This document shows, piece by piece, positions 1 through 5,094 of a stretch of 5,094 nucleotides of DNA (position 1 is the stretch's first letter; every line of letters begins with the position of its first letter). The notes under the pieces were generated by a model, which was given only the letters and a program-made list of their open reading frames with translations, did no database searches and was not told where the DNA came from. Source of the DNA: JADYYB01 sp964402985. Lineage in GTDB: Bacteria; Pseudomonadota; Alphaproteobacteria; Rhizobiales; Kaistiaceae. The position numbers and the translations under genes were made by a program. The DNA is taken from the NCBI GenBank assembly GCA_964402985.1, contig CAYOET010000251.1:1-5094 (forward strand), written 5' to 3'.

Positions 1-3000
1 CGAACGGCGGACTCGCCACCGCCGCGGCGTTTTCAGGCAAGGACGCGGTCCTGTCCGGCCCGGCCCGTGGGGGTGTGGGCGCCGCCGAAACCGCCGCCGC
101 GGCCGGGTTCGACCGCGTGATCGGCTTCGACATGGGCGGCACCTCGACCGACGTATCGCATTTCGACGGCGAGTTCGAGCGGACCGCCGAGACCGAGGTC
201 GCGGGGGTGCGGGTGCGCGCGCCGATGCTGCGCATCAATACCGTCGCGGCGGGCGGCGGGTCGATCCTCGAGTACCGCGACGGACGCTTCCGCGTCGGGC
301 CGCATTCGGCCGGCGCCGACCCGGGGCCGGCCTCGTACCGGCGCGGCGGCCCGCTCGCCGTCACCGACGCAAACCTCATGACCGGCCGCCTCCTGCCGCA
401 CCATTTTCCGTCGATCTTCGGTCAAAAGGGCGACCAGCCGCTCGACGCGCGGGTGGTGCGAAGACTGTTCGCGGCGGAGGCAGACCGGCTCGGTTCGGGC
501 GCGACGGCGGAGGGCGTGGCCGAAGGCTTCCTCCGCGTCGCGGTCGAGAACGTGGCCAACGCCATCCGCAAGGTCTCGATCGCCCGCGGCCACGATGTCG
601 CCAGCTATGTGCTCAACTGCTTCGGCGGCGCCGGCGGGCAGCTCGCCTGCCCCGTCGCCGACCGCCTCGGGATCGGCCGCATCCTCATCCACCCGCTGTC
701 CGGGGTCCTCTCGGCCTACGGCATGGGCCTCGCCGAGACGCGCGTGATCAGGAGCCGCGCGCTCCTCCTTGCCATCGCGCCGGGCGCTCCGGATGCGGGG
801 GCGGAGATCGCGCAGCAGCGCGACGCGCTGGCCCGGGAGGCGCTGGCCGACCTCACCGCGCAGGGCATCGACCGCGACCACAGCCGGGCGATCGTGCGCC
901 TCCATCTCCGCTACCAGGGTACGGATACCACCCTTCCGATCGAGATCGGCGCGTCCGGCGTCGTTGACCTCGCCGACGCGGCAATGCGCTTCGCGGGCGA
1001 GTTCCGCCGCCGCTACGGCTTCGCGTTCGAAGGTCGTCCCGTGATCGCGGAGACGATCGAAGCCGAGGGAGTGGGCGGCGGCGCGGGCGACGAGACGGAG
1101 GCGGAGGTTCCGGCCGCGCAGAATTTTCCCGCGATCGAGACGAGCCGCCTCTTCATCGGCGGCAAATGGCACGGGGCGAAGGTTCACCTCCGTCGCGATC
1201 TGCGGCCGGGCACGCGCATGACCGGCCCGGCGCTCGTCGTCGAACCGCATCAGACGATCGTCGTCGATCCGGGCTGGCGCGCCGAGCTGACCAAGCGCGG
1301 CGACATCGTCCTTGCTCGCGTCGAACGGCGGCGCAGCTCCCTTCGACCGGGGGCGGCGGCGGACCCCGTCACGCTCGAGATCATGGCCAACCGTTTCATG
1401 GCGGTGGCCGAGGAGATGGGGGTCACGCTCCAGAACACGGCGTCGTCGGTGAACATCAAGGAGCGGCTCGACTTCTCGTGTGCGCTGTTCGACGCCGCGG
1501 GCGGGCTCGTCGCCAACGCCCCGCACGTGCCGGTCCATCTCGGCTCGATGGACCGCTCGGTGACGACGATCATCGAGGAGAACGCCGGCGCGATCCGGCC
1601 CGGCGACGTGTTCGCGCTCAACGCGCCCTATCGCGGGGGGACGCACCTCCCGGACATCACGGTGGTGACGCCGGTGTTCGAGGATATTCCTCCCCCTGAA
1701 AGGGGGAGGTGGCGCGAAGCGCCGGTGGGTGTCAGTGAGGCGACGACTTACCTCTCCCCCGACCTGCGGTCGGACCCTCCCCTTCCAGGGGAGGGAGGGC
1801 AGCCGAGGATCCTCTTCTGGCTGGCGGCGCGCGGGCACCATGCGGACATCGGCGGGCTCGCGCCGGGGTCGATGACGCCGCTCGCGACGAGCGTGGAGGA
1901 GGAAGGCGTCCTCATCGACAATTTCCGGCTGGTCGAAGGCGGGCATTTCCGCGAGGCGGAGATCTCCGCCCTCCTCACCGGCTACCGCTATCCGGTTCGC
2001 AATCTCGCCGACAACCTCGCCGACCTTCGGGCGCAGGTCGCGGCGAACGAGATGGGCGCCCGGCAGATTCGCGCGATGATCGGCGAGTTCGGGCTCGATG
2101 CGGTGACGGCCTATATGGGCCACGTCCAGGACAACGCCGAGGAGAGCGTGCGCCGGGTGATCGAGCGGCTCCGCGACTCCTCCTTCGAGGTGCGTACCGA
2201 TCAGGGGGCGGTGATCAAGGTCAAGATCAGCGTCGACAAGGAGCGGCGGGCGGCGACGATCGACTTCGCCGGCACCAGTCCGCAGCAGAAGACCAACTTC
2301 AACGCGCCCGAGCCGGTGACGCGTGCGGCGGTCCTCTACTGCTTCCGCGTGCTGGTGGGCGGCGACATCCCGATCAATGCCGGGTGCCTTCGCCCGCTCG
2401 ACATCAGGATCCCCGAGGGATCAATGCTGCGGCCCGAGTTCCCGGCCGCGGTCGTAGCCGGGAACGTGGAGACCAGCCAGCAAATCACCGATTGCCTGTT
2501 CGGCGCGGTCGGCGCGCTTGCCGCCGCCCAGGGCACCATGAACAATCTCACCTTTGGCGACGAGCGGTACCAGTACTACGAGACCATCTGCTCCGGCGCT
2601 CCGGCCGGTCCAGGGTTCGATGGAGCCGACGCGGTCCAGACCCACATGACCAATTCCCGGCTTACCGATCCCGAGCTGCTGGAGCTGCGGTTTCCCGTGG
2701 TCCTCGGGGAGTTCAGCATACGAAAACACTCGGGCGGACGGGGACGATGGAATGCGGGTGACGGGACGAAGCGGGTGATCCGTTTCCTCGAGGACATGGA
2801 TTGCGCCATCCTTTCCTCCCACCGGAAGATCCGCCCACATGGAATCGAAGGCGGCGAGCCAGGAGAGCTCGGTACGACCCATCTCCGCCGCCGTGACGGC
2901 CGACTCGAGGAGCTCGAAGGCTGCGCCCAGGTGAAGGTCATGGCCGGAGACGCCGTGGTCATCCGCAGCCCGACCGGCGGCGGCTATGGAGACCCCGCCG

Positions 3001-3056
3001 AGCGTGATCGCGGCGGCGAGGCCGACGCGCATCAGGAGGCGGCTGAGGAAGGTTGA
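1..3056 (+). CDS. 5-oxoprolinase (fused HyuA-HyuB, ATP-hydrolysing), 5' end outside window
   Basis: Predicted cytoplasmic enzyme that opens 5-oxo-L-proline to L-glutamate with ATP hydrolysis. The frame is open from base 3 to the TGA at 3054-3056 (1017 codons). Family members are usually about 1200 aa, so roughly 200-250 N-terminal residues are missing. Counting from the codon at base 3, the HyuA half (about 1-440) shows the nucleotide-binding-fold motif FDMGGTSTDV (about 42-51), then AAGGGS, GPHSAGADPGPASY (about 99-112), the oxoprolinase-type FPSIFGQKGDQPLD, and FGGAGGQ (207-213). The HyuB half starts near residue 454 (DPVTLEIMANRF), with VPVHLGSMD, RGHHADIGG (610-618) and the terminal GGGYGDP. 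The motif set fits OPLAH-type 5-oxoprolinase better than acetone carboxylase, but hydantoinase activity cannot be excluded from sequence. Residues about 562-600 are an extra segment encoded by a REP-like repeat pair. About 20 residues after GGGYGDP lack family resemblance and lie antisense to a truncated gene start. The only in-window start codon near the left edge, GTG at 75, lies inside conserved sequence and is not the true start. Confidence 0.93.
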   Translation, partial: NGGLATAAAFSGKDAVLSGPARGGVGAAETAAAAGFDRVIGFDMGGTSTDVSHFDGEFERTAETEVAGVRVRAPMLRINTVAAGGGSILEYRDGRFRVGPHSAGADPGPASYRRGGPLAVTDANLMTGRLLPHHFPSIFGQKGDQPLDARVVRRLFAAEADRLGSGATAEGVAEGFLRVAVENVANAIRKVSIARGHDVASYVLNCFGGAGGQLACPVADRLGIGRILIHPLSGVLSAYGMGLAETRVIRSRALLLAIAPGAPDAGAEIAQQRDALAREALADLTAQGIDRDHSRAIVRLHLRYQGTDTTLPIEIGASGVVDLADAAMRFAGEFRRRYGFAFEGRPVIAETIEAEGVGGGAGDETEAEVPAAQNFPAIETSRLFIGGKWHGAKVHLRRDLRPGTRMTGPALVVEPHQTIVVDPGWRAELTKRGDIVLARVERRRSSLRPGAAADPVTLEIMANRFMAVAEEMGVTLQNTASSVNIKERLDFSCALFDAAGGLVANAPHVPVHLGSMDRSVTTIIEENAGAIRPGDVFALNAPYRGGTHLPDITVVTPVFEDIPPPERGRWREAPVGVSEATTYLSPDLRSDPPLPGEGGQPRILFWLAARGHHADIGGLAPGSMTPLATSVEEEGVLIDNFRLVEGGHFREAEISALLTGYRYPVRNLADNLADLRAQVAANEMGARQIRAMIGEFGLDAVTAYMGHVQDNAEESVRRVIERLRDSSFEVRTDQGAVIKVKISVDKERRAATIDFAGTSPQQKTNFNAPEPVTRAAVLYCFRVLVGGDIPINAGCLRPLDIRIPEGSMLRPEFPAAVVAGNVETSQQITDCLFGAVGALAAAQGTMNNLTFGDERYQYYETICSGAPAGPGFDGADAVQTHMTNSRLTDPELLELRFPVVLGEFSIRKHSGGRGRWNAGDGTKRVIRFLEDMDCAILSSHRKIRPHGIEGGEPGELGTTHLRRRDGRLEELEGCAQVKVMAGDAVVIRSPTGGGYGDPAERDRGGEADAHQEAAEEG
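1689..1733 (+). repeat. REP-like unit, left copy
   Basis: Stem CCTCCCCCT / AGGGGGAGG with loop GAA, one T, then stem GGCGC / GCGCC with loop GAA, then a GGTGGGTGTC tail. In the oxoprolinase frame it is read as a Pro/Arg/Gly-rich peptide beginning IPPPERGRW. The right copy has the same architecture on the opposite strand. Confidence 0.8.
1749..1795 (-). repeat. REP-like unit, right copy (inverted)
   Basis: Read on the minus strand: stem CCCTCCCCT / AGGGGAGGG with loop GGA, one T, stem CCGACC / GGTCGG with loop GCA, then a GGGAGAGGT tail. This is the same order and spacing as the left copy, but the inner stem is 6 bp and the bases differ. The two units are therefore related but diverged, not a fresh duplication of one another. 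Confidence 0.8.
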
Positions 3057-3083
3057 CGCCAAGGCTTCGATCCGGATGCGCAT
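2996..3083 (-). pseudogene. truncated 5' end of a probable exported-protein gene
   Basis: On the minus strand, AGGAG (3096-3092) lies 8 nt before an ATG at 3083-3081, and its TAG-GAG overlaps the stop codon of the extensin-like gene. The frame starts MRIRIEALASTFLSRLL, followed by MRVGLAAAITLGG. This gives basic residues followed by a hydrophobic stretch, as in a secretion signal. From about base 2999 leftward the same bases encode the conserved GGGYGDP terminus of the oxoprolinase on the other strand, so nothing beyond the first ~28-35 codons can be native. The frame does stay open to 2421 (about 220 codons), but that part is simply antisense to HyuB. I read this as the remnant of a second cistron downstream of the extensin-like gene, cut off by the rearrangement that placed the oxoprolinase here. 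A chance ORF start is the alternative. Confidence 0.35.
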
Positions 3084-3094
3084 CGTTCGGTCTC

Positions 3095-4054
3095 CTACTG
3101 GAAAAGGTAAGCGGGTATCGAGGCCGGCGGCACCGGGCCGGGCGCGGCTAGAGCGATCGGCACGCCGACTGGCATCGGCATTGGCATCGGGGCCGGCGCG
3201 GGCGCGCGCTGGAACAGCGAAGGCCGTGGAACGGGAATTGGTGAGACCCGTCCGACCGCCGCGGGATAGCCCGGCGGTACGGGAAGCGGCTGCGGGGCGA
3301 TGGTGGGGGGCAGCGCCGCCATTGGCACGCTCGGCCCTGCGATGACCGGCCCGTTTGCGGGCGGCGGGAGCTGGGCGGTCGGCCGGCAGTAGCCCGAGGT
3401 GCCCGCCTCGTTGTGGTGGGCGAGGTCGAGATGGAAATGGTTCTCGTGCTGCCCGTCGCTGGTTCCGGGGCCGAGCACGGTCTTGAACTGCCGGCAGGCG
3501 TAGTAGTGCACCTCGCGCAGGAACGCGCGTTCGTCCGCCGCGCCGCGCCAGCCGCGAAGGACCGTGACCTCGCGGCCGTTGGCGAGGACGAAGGCGGCGA
3601 CGTCGAGCGCGTTGCCGAAGGCGTGCTCGGAGAGCTCGGCGCCGCGGACGTTGTTGCGCGGCCGGCACGCATAGGCGGAGATCTGCTTGATCCCGACGAC
3701 CGGGCTGCCGAACCGCGCCATCGCGGCCGGCTGCACGGAATTGGCCAGCCAATACTCGATCGCGGCGGTGATCGGGCAGCCGAGCGTGGCGTCAGGCCCC
3801 AGTTCCACCTGGCCGCCGGCGAGAGCCCTCACCTTCAGCGGCCGGTCGATGCCGCACGTGCCGTTGCCGTCGACCGCGCGGATCGACTCGATGAACGAAG
3901 AGGTCGCGACCTCGCGGGAAGACATGCACGCGCGCTCGGCTTGAGCACGCCAGGCCTCGCGGCCGGCGGCGAAATTGAGGAAGCTGAGCGCACAGCCGCT
4001 CAGCCCCAGAAGGAGGCAGGACGCCACCGCCAGATACGCAACGCGACGGAACAT
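3095..4054 (-). CDS. extensin-like C-terminal domain lipoprotein (M15/LAS metallopeptidase-like)
   Basis: Predicted 319-aa envelope lipoprotein. ATG at 4054-4052 is chosen because GAGG lies about 3-5 nt upstream; a TTG at 4063 would add only three residues and has no clear ribosome site. Residues 1-21 form a signal peptide ending in lipobox LSGC, so Cys21 would be lipidated. The globular part (about 40-225) matches the extensin-like C-terminal family (Pfam Extensin-like_C). It contains LSEHAFGNALDV (about 141-152) and HENHFHLD (about 203-210), which resemble the zinc sites of M15/LAS peptidases. His144, Asp151 and His206 are the likely ligands. Six further cysteines (about 43, 67, 93, 130, 187, 223) suggest disulfides, as expected outside the cytoplasm. 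The last ~95 residues are Pro/Ala-rich with a PMPMPMP run from a 6-bp repeat (about 3171-3188). Despite the family name it is not a plant extensin. A role on peptidoglycan is inference; no substrate is established here. It converges on the oxoprolinase, with 38 bases between stops. Confidence 0.88.
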   Translation of the reverse strand: MFRRVAYLAVASCLLLGLSGCALSFLNFAAGREAWRAQAERACMSSREVATSSFIESIRAVDGNGTCGIDRPLKVRALAGGQVELGPDATLGCPITAAIEYWLANSVQPAAMARFGSPVVGIKQISAYACRPRNNVRGAELSEHAFGNALDVAAFVLANGREVTVLRGWRGAADERAFLREVHYYACRQFKTVLGPGTSDGQHENHFHLDLAHHNEAGTSGYCRPTAQLPPPANGPVIAGPSVPMAALPPTIAPQPLPVPPGYPAAVGRVSPIPVPRPSLFQRAPAPAPMPMPMPVGVPIALAAPGPVPPASIPAYLFQ

Positions 4055-4055
4055 G

Positions 4056-4073
4056 TGCCTCAATGTCGAGGCA
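4056..4073 (-). promoter_or_regulatory. hairpin covering the extensin-like gene's ribosome site
   Basis: TGCCTC (4056-4061) and GAGGCA (4068-4073) form a perfect 6-bp inverted repeat with a 6-nt loop. In the minus-strand mRNA the Shine-Dalgarno-like GAGG lies in the 3' arm, directly before the ATG at 4054. The fold could therefore mask the ribosome site, or the palindrome could be an operator. An A/T-rich TTAAAG just upstream (minus strand, about 4084-4079) might be a -10 element, but no convincing -35 was found. Confidence 0.35.
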
Positions 4074-4248
4074 TTTCTTTAAGGAAGGGTTCACCCTGAT
4101 CGGACGGCCGCCGACCGGCCGAACCAGAGCGCCCGCCGAGGCGTTGCGCGAGGCCTTCGATCGCGAACTGCCGCGCGCCATCGAGGACAAGTCGGGAGGC
4201 AGGCTGATCGCTGGGGACGTGGACGCGTCACAATGCGGGTTGGGGTGA
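4063..4248 (+). CDS. doubtful small ORF, 61 aa, unknown function
   Basis: The frame from ATG 4063 to TGA 4246-4248 gives a basic, soluble peptide. It has a plausible amphipathic helix around APAEALREAFDRELPRAIED and fairly high G/C at third positions. There is no Shine-Dalgarno before the ATG. A good AAGGAAGGG (4081-4089) sits inside the frame, but only a CTG (4096) follows it at the right distance. The ATG lies in the loop of the hairpin at 4056-4073, and the start nearly touches the divergent extensin-like gene, leaving no room for an upstream promoter. No family is recognised. It may be a real small gene with a non-standard or leaderless start, or just open sequence. Confidence 0.3.
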   Translation: MSRHFFKEGFTLIGRPPTGRTRAPAEALREAFDRELPRAIEDKSGGRLIAGDVDASQCGLG

Positions 4249-4344
4249 CCGGGAGGTCCCAACGCTGGGCGGATGAATTTTCCAAGCTGGCCGCCAATTT
4301 GCCTTGCCCGTGCCAACTTTTGTGCAGCGCGGGCGAATTTCGGG

Positions 4345-4374
4345 CTTCGGCTTTGCGCGAATCACCGCTACAGT
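4345..4374 (+). promoter_or_regulatory. weak promoter candidate for the 27-aa membrane protein gene
   Basis: TACAGT (4369-4374) resembles a -10 box. TTCGGC, placed 17 nt upstream, is only a poor -35. Transcription would start near 4381, giving a leader of about 20 nt that contains the strong ribosome site. The rest of 4249-4402 shows no clear gene or structure. Confidence 0.22.
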
Positions 4375-4402
4375 TCGAGAGTCTGAACAGGAGGCGGCAC
4401 CG

Positions 4403-4486
4403 ATGACTTCAGCTCGTCCGATACATATCCTGGCAGCTTTCGCGGCTCTGGCGTTCGTCAGCGCGATCATTTTCGGGGCGATCTAA
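4403..4486 (+). CDS. 27-aa single-pass membrane micro-protein, unknown function
   Basis: ATG at 4403 follows a perfect AGGAGG (4389-4394) with 8-nt spacing, the best ribosome site in the window. The frame ends at TAA 4484-4486. The product begins MTSARPIHILAAF and continues LAFVSAIIFGAI. Only one basic residue (Arg5) and a His precede about 20 hydrophobic residues, so it should be a single membrane helix with almost no soluble part. It lacks a signal-peptidase site and a lipobox. A longer in-frame version from GTG 4304 exists, but it would translate the promoter-like region and has no ribosome site. The terminator hairpin directly overlaps the last three codons and the stop, which suggests a compact one-gene transcript. 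No family is recognised; such tiny membrane proteins often act as partners of larger membrane complexes, but nothing here tells which. Confidence 0.68.
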   Translation: MTSARPIHILAAFAALAFVSAIIFGAI

Positions 4487-4500
4487 CTCGCCCCTTCTTT
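4475..4500 (+). terminator. Rho-independent terminator overlapping the micro-protein stop codon
   Basis: GGGGCGA (4475-4481) pairs perfectly with TCGCCCC (4488-4494) around a 6-nt loop, followed by TTCTTT. The stop codon TAA lies in the loop. The T tract is on the plus-strand side only, so it terminates the 27-aa gene. Confidence 0.72.
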
Positions 4501-4557
4501 GTGCCCGCATCAGCGGTAGAAGCTGGGCATCGGAAACAATAAGGCAGCCAGGATCTC

Positions 4558-4585
4558 AGGGCGCCGGGTGATTGCCGGGCGCCCT
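4558..4585 (-). terminator. possible hairpin terminator after metH
   Basis: AGGGCGCC (4558-4565) and GGCGCCCT (4578-4585) form a perfect 8-bp stem with a 12-nt loop, starting 5 nt after the metH stop codon. No T tract follows on the minus strand, so it may only stabilise the 3' end or need Rho. Bases 4501-4557 show nothing else convincing. Confidence 0.45.
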
Positions 4586-4590
4586 CGCGG

Positions 4591-5094
4591 TTACACCGCG
4601 GTTTCGCGCCGGGAGGGGTCGTAGGCGAGGATGGGGGCGAGCCAGCGCTCGACCTCAGCGACCGACATCGCCTTCCGCTCGGCATAGTCCTCGACCTGGT
4701 CGCGCTCGATCTTGCCGACGCCGAAATAGTGGCTCTCCGGGTGCGCGATGTAGAGCCCCGAGACCGACGAGGCCGGCCACATCGCGAAGCTTTCGGTGAG
4801 GGTGATGCCGGCTTCCTTCTCGGCGTCGAGGAGCCGGAAGAGAGTCGCCTTCTCGGTATGGTCGGGCTGCGCCGGGTAGCCGGGCGCCGGGCGGATGCCG
4901 CGATATTTTTCGGCGACGAGTTCCTCGTTGCTGAGCGCCTCATCGGGGGCGTAGCCCCAGAACTCGCGGCGGACGCGCTCGTGCATGCGCTCGGCGAAGG
5001 CCTCGGCCAGGCGGTCGGTCAGAGACTGCGAGAGGATCTTGGAATAGTCGTCGTTGGCCTTCTCGAAGCGCGCGATGACCTTGTCCTCGCCGAT
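4591..5094 (-). CDS. metH: cobalamin-dependent methionine synthase, C-terminal AdoMet-activation domain (partial)
   Basis: Last 167 codons of MetH, the cytoplasmic enzyme that moves a methyl group from methyltetrahydrofolate to homocysteine through cobalamin. The N-terminal homocysteine, folate and cobalamin modules lie beyond the right edge. The frame is open from 5094 to TAA at 4593-4591. The segment belongs to the reactivation domain, which binds S-adenosylmethionine to re-methylate oxidised cobalamin. Visible landmarks are LADRLAEAF-like helix residues (TDRLAEAFAERMHERVR), FWGYAPDEALSNEEL, the AdoMet-binding RPAPGYPAQPDHTEK, LTESFAMWPASSVSG, and the very conserved DQVEDYAERKAMSVAEVERWLAP near the end. 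The Gln where E. coli has Cys (PAQP versus PACP) also occurs in human MTR as I recall, so it is not odd. The protein ends about 10 residues after the conserved YDP, a normal length. No break or frameshift is seen. Confidence 0.96.
   Translation of the reverse strand: MGEDKVIARFEKANDDYSKILSQSLTDRLAEAFAERMHERVRREFWGYAPDEALSNEELVAEKYRGIRPAPGYPAQPDHTEKATLFRLLDAEKEAGITLTESFAMWPASSVSGLYIAHPESHYFGVGKIERDQVEDYAERKAMSVAEVERWLAPILAYDPSRRETAV

Larger units (their letters stand above)
1686..1802. repeat. REP/BIME-like inverted pair of double hairpins inserted in-frame in the oxoprolinase gene
   Basis: Two GC-rich units face each other around a short spacer (about 1734-1748). Each unit has a 9-bp stem with a 3-nt loop, then a single T, then a shorter stem with a 3-nt loop. 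The outer stems are 1689-1697/1701-1709 and 1775-1783/1787-1795; the inner stems are 1711-1715/1719-1723 and 1759-1764/1768-1773. All four stems are perfect. The segment falls between the conserved VVTPVF and RILFW motifs of HyuB. Related proteins, such as human OPLAH as I remember it, have only about 7 residues there, so about 36-39 codons are extra. The length keeps the frame and there is no stop codon. The layout is like a bacterial interspersed mosaic element, and similar sequences are, from memory, common between genes in sphingomonads. Exact insertion ends are approximate. Confidence 0.85.

Noticed and set aside
1683..1810. Frameshift or pseudogene at the repeat pair
   Set aside because: The frame stays open and both flanking HyuB motifs (VVTPVF and RILFWLAARGHHADIGG) are in the same frame, so the gene is interrupted by an insertion but not broken.
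33..2123. 696-aa open frame on the minus strand
   Set aside because: It lies wholly antisense to the well-supported oxoprolinase and is an Arg/His/Asp-rich composition typical of a high-GC shadow frame, with no motifs.
3057..3094. Terminator between the convergent genes, based on the palindrome GATGCGCATC (3076-3085)
   Set aside because: The palindrome has no loop and no T tract on either side, so it cannot be supported as a terminator.
2421..3752. 443-aa minus-strand frame
   Set aside because: Its right part is a shadow of the extensin-like gene and its left part is antisense to HyuB. Only the internal ATG at 3083 with its ribosome site is worth keeping, as a remnant.
3413..4099. 228-aa plus-strand frame opposite the extensin-like gene
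   Set aside because: Antisense shadow of a gene with a clear lipobox and zinc motifs; no recognisable domain of its own.
3792..4316. 174-aa minus-strand frame across the extensin-like start
   Set aside because: Overlaps the lipoprotein in another frame and has Arg/Pro-rich low-information sequence and no ribosome site.
4304..4402. N-terminal extension of the micro-protein to 60 aa from GTG 4304
   Set aside because: No ribosome site, and the added segment covers the probable promoter; the ATG at 4403 has a perfect AGGAGG.
4467..4943. 158-aa minus-strand frame over metH
   Set aside because: Ser/Arg/Pro-rich shadow in another frame of the clearly recognised MetH C-terminus.

Overview
The window is about 70% GC with a strong preference for G or C at third codon positions. 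Its genes read like those of an alphaproteobacterium, most likely a sphingomonad; this is inferred from protein character and repeat type, not proven. No rRNA, tRNA, CRISPR array, phage gene or transposase was seen.

Layout. (1) Bases 1-3056, plus strand: the C-terminal ~1017 codons of a large fused HyuA-HyuB protein, a 5-oxoprolinase of the ATP-dependent (OPLAH-like) type, whose N-terminus lies beyond the left edge. Its HyuB half carries an in-frame insertion of about 117 bp (about 1686-1802) made of two REP-like double hairpins in opposite orientation. (2) Bases 3095-4054, minus strand: a lipoprotein with an extensin-like C-terminal (M15/LAS metallopeptidase-like) domain and a Pro-rich tail, convergent with the oxoprolinase. 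Just after its stop codon a ribosome site and ATG open a signal-peptide-like frame that runs straight into the 3' end of the oxoprolinase; this looks like the beheaded start of a lost downstream gene. (3) Bases 4055-4402: the divergent upstream region, with one doubtful 61-aa ORF, a hairpin over the extensin ribosome site and a weak promoter candidate. (4) Bases 4403-4486, plus strand: a 27-residue single-helix membrane protein with an excellent Shine-Dalgarno and a terminator hairpin sharing its stop codon. (5) Bases 4591-5094, minus strand: the C-terminal 167 codons of cobalamin-dependent methionine synthase (metH), covering part of the AdoMet-binding reactivation domain.

The genes do not form one pathway. 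The oxoprolinase recycles 5-oxoproline to glutamate in the cytoplasm, MetH makes methionine, the extensin-like lipoprotein probably acts at the envelope, and the micro-protein is a membrane peptide of unknown role. The most interesting points are the repeat pair translated inside a conserved enzyme, the truncated secretory gene start at the oxoprolinase/extensin junction, and the tiny membrane-protein gene.
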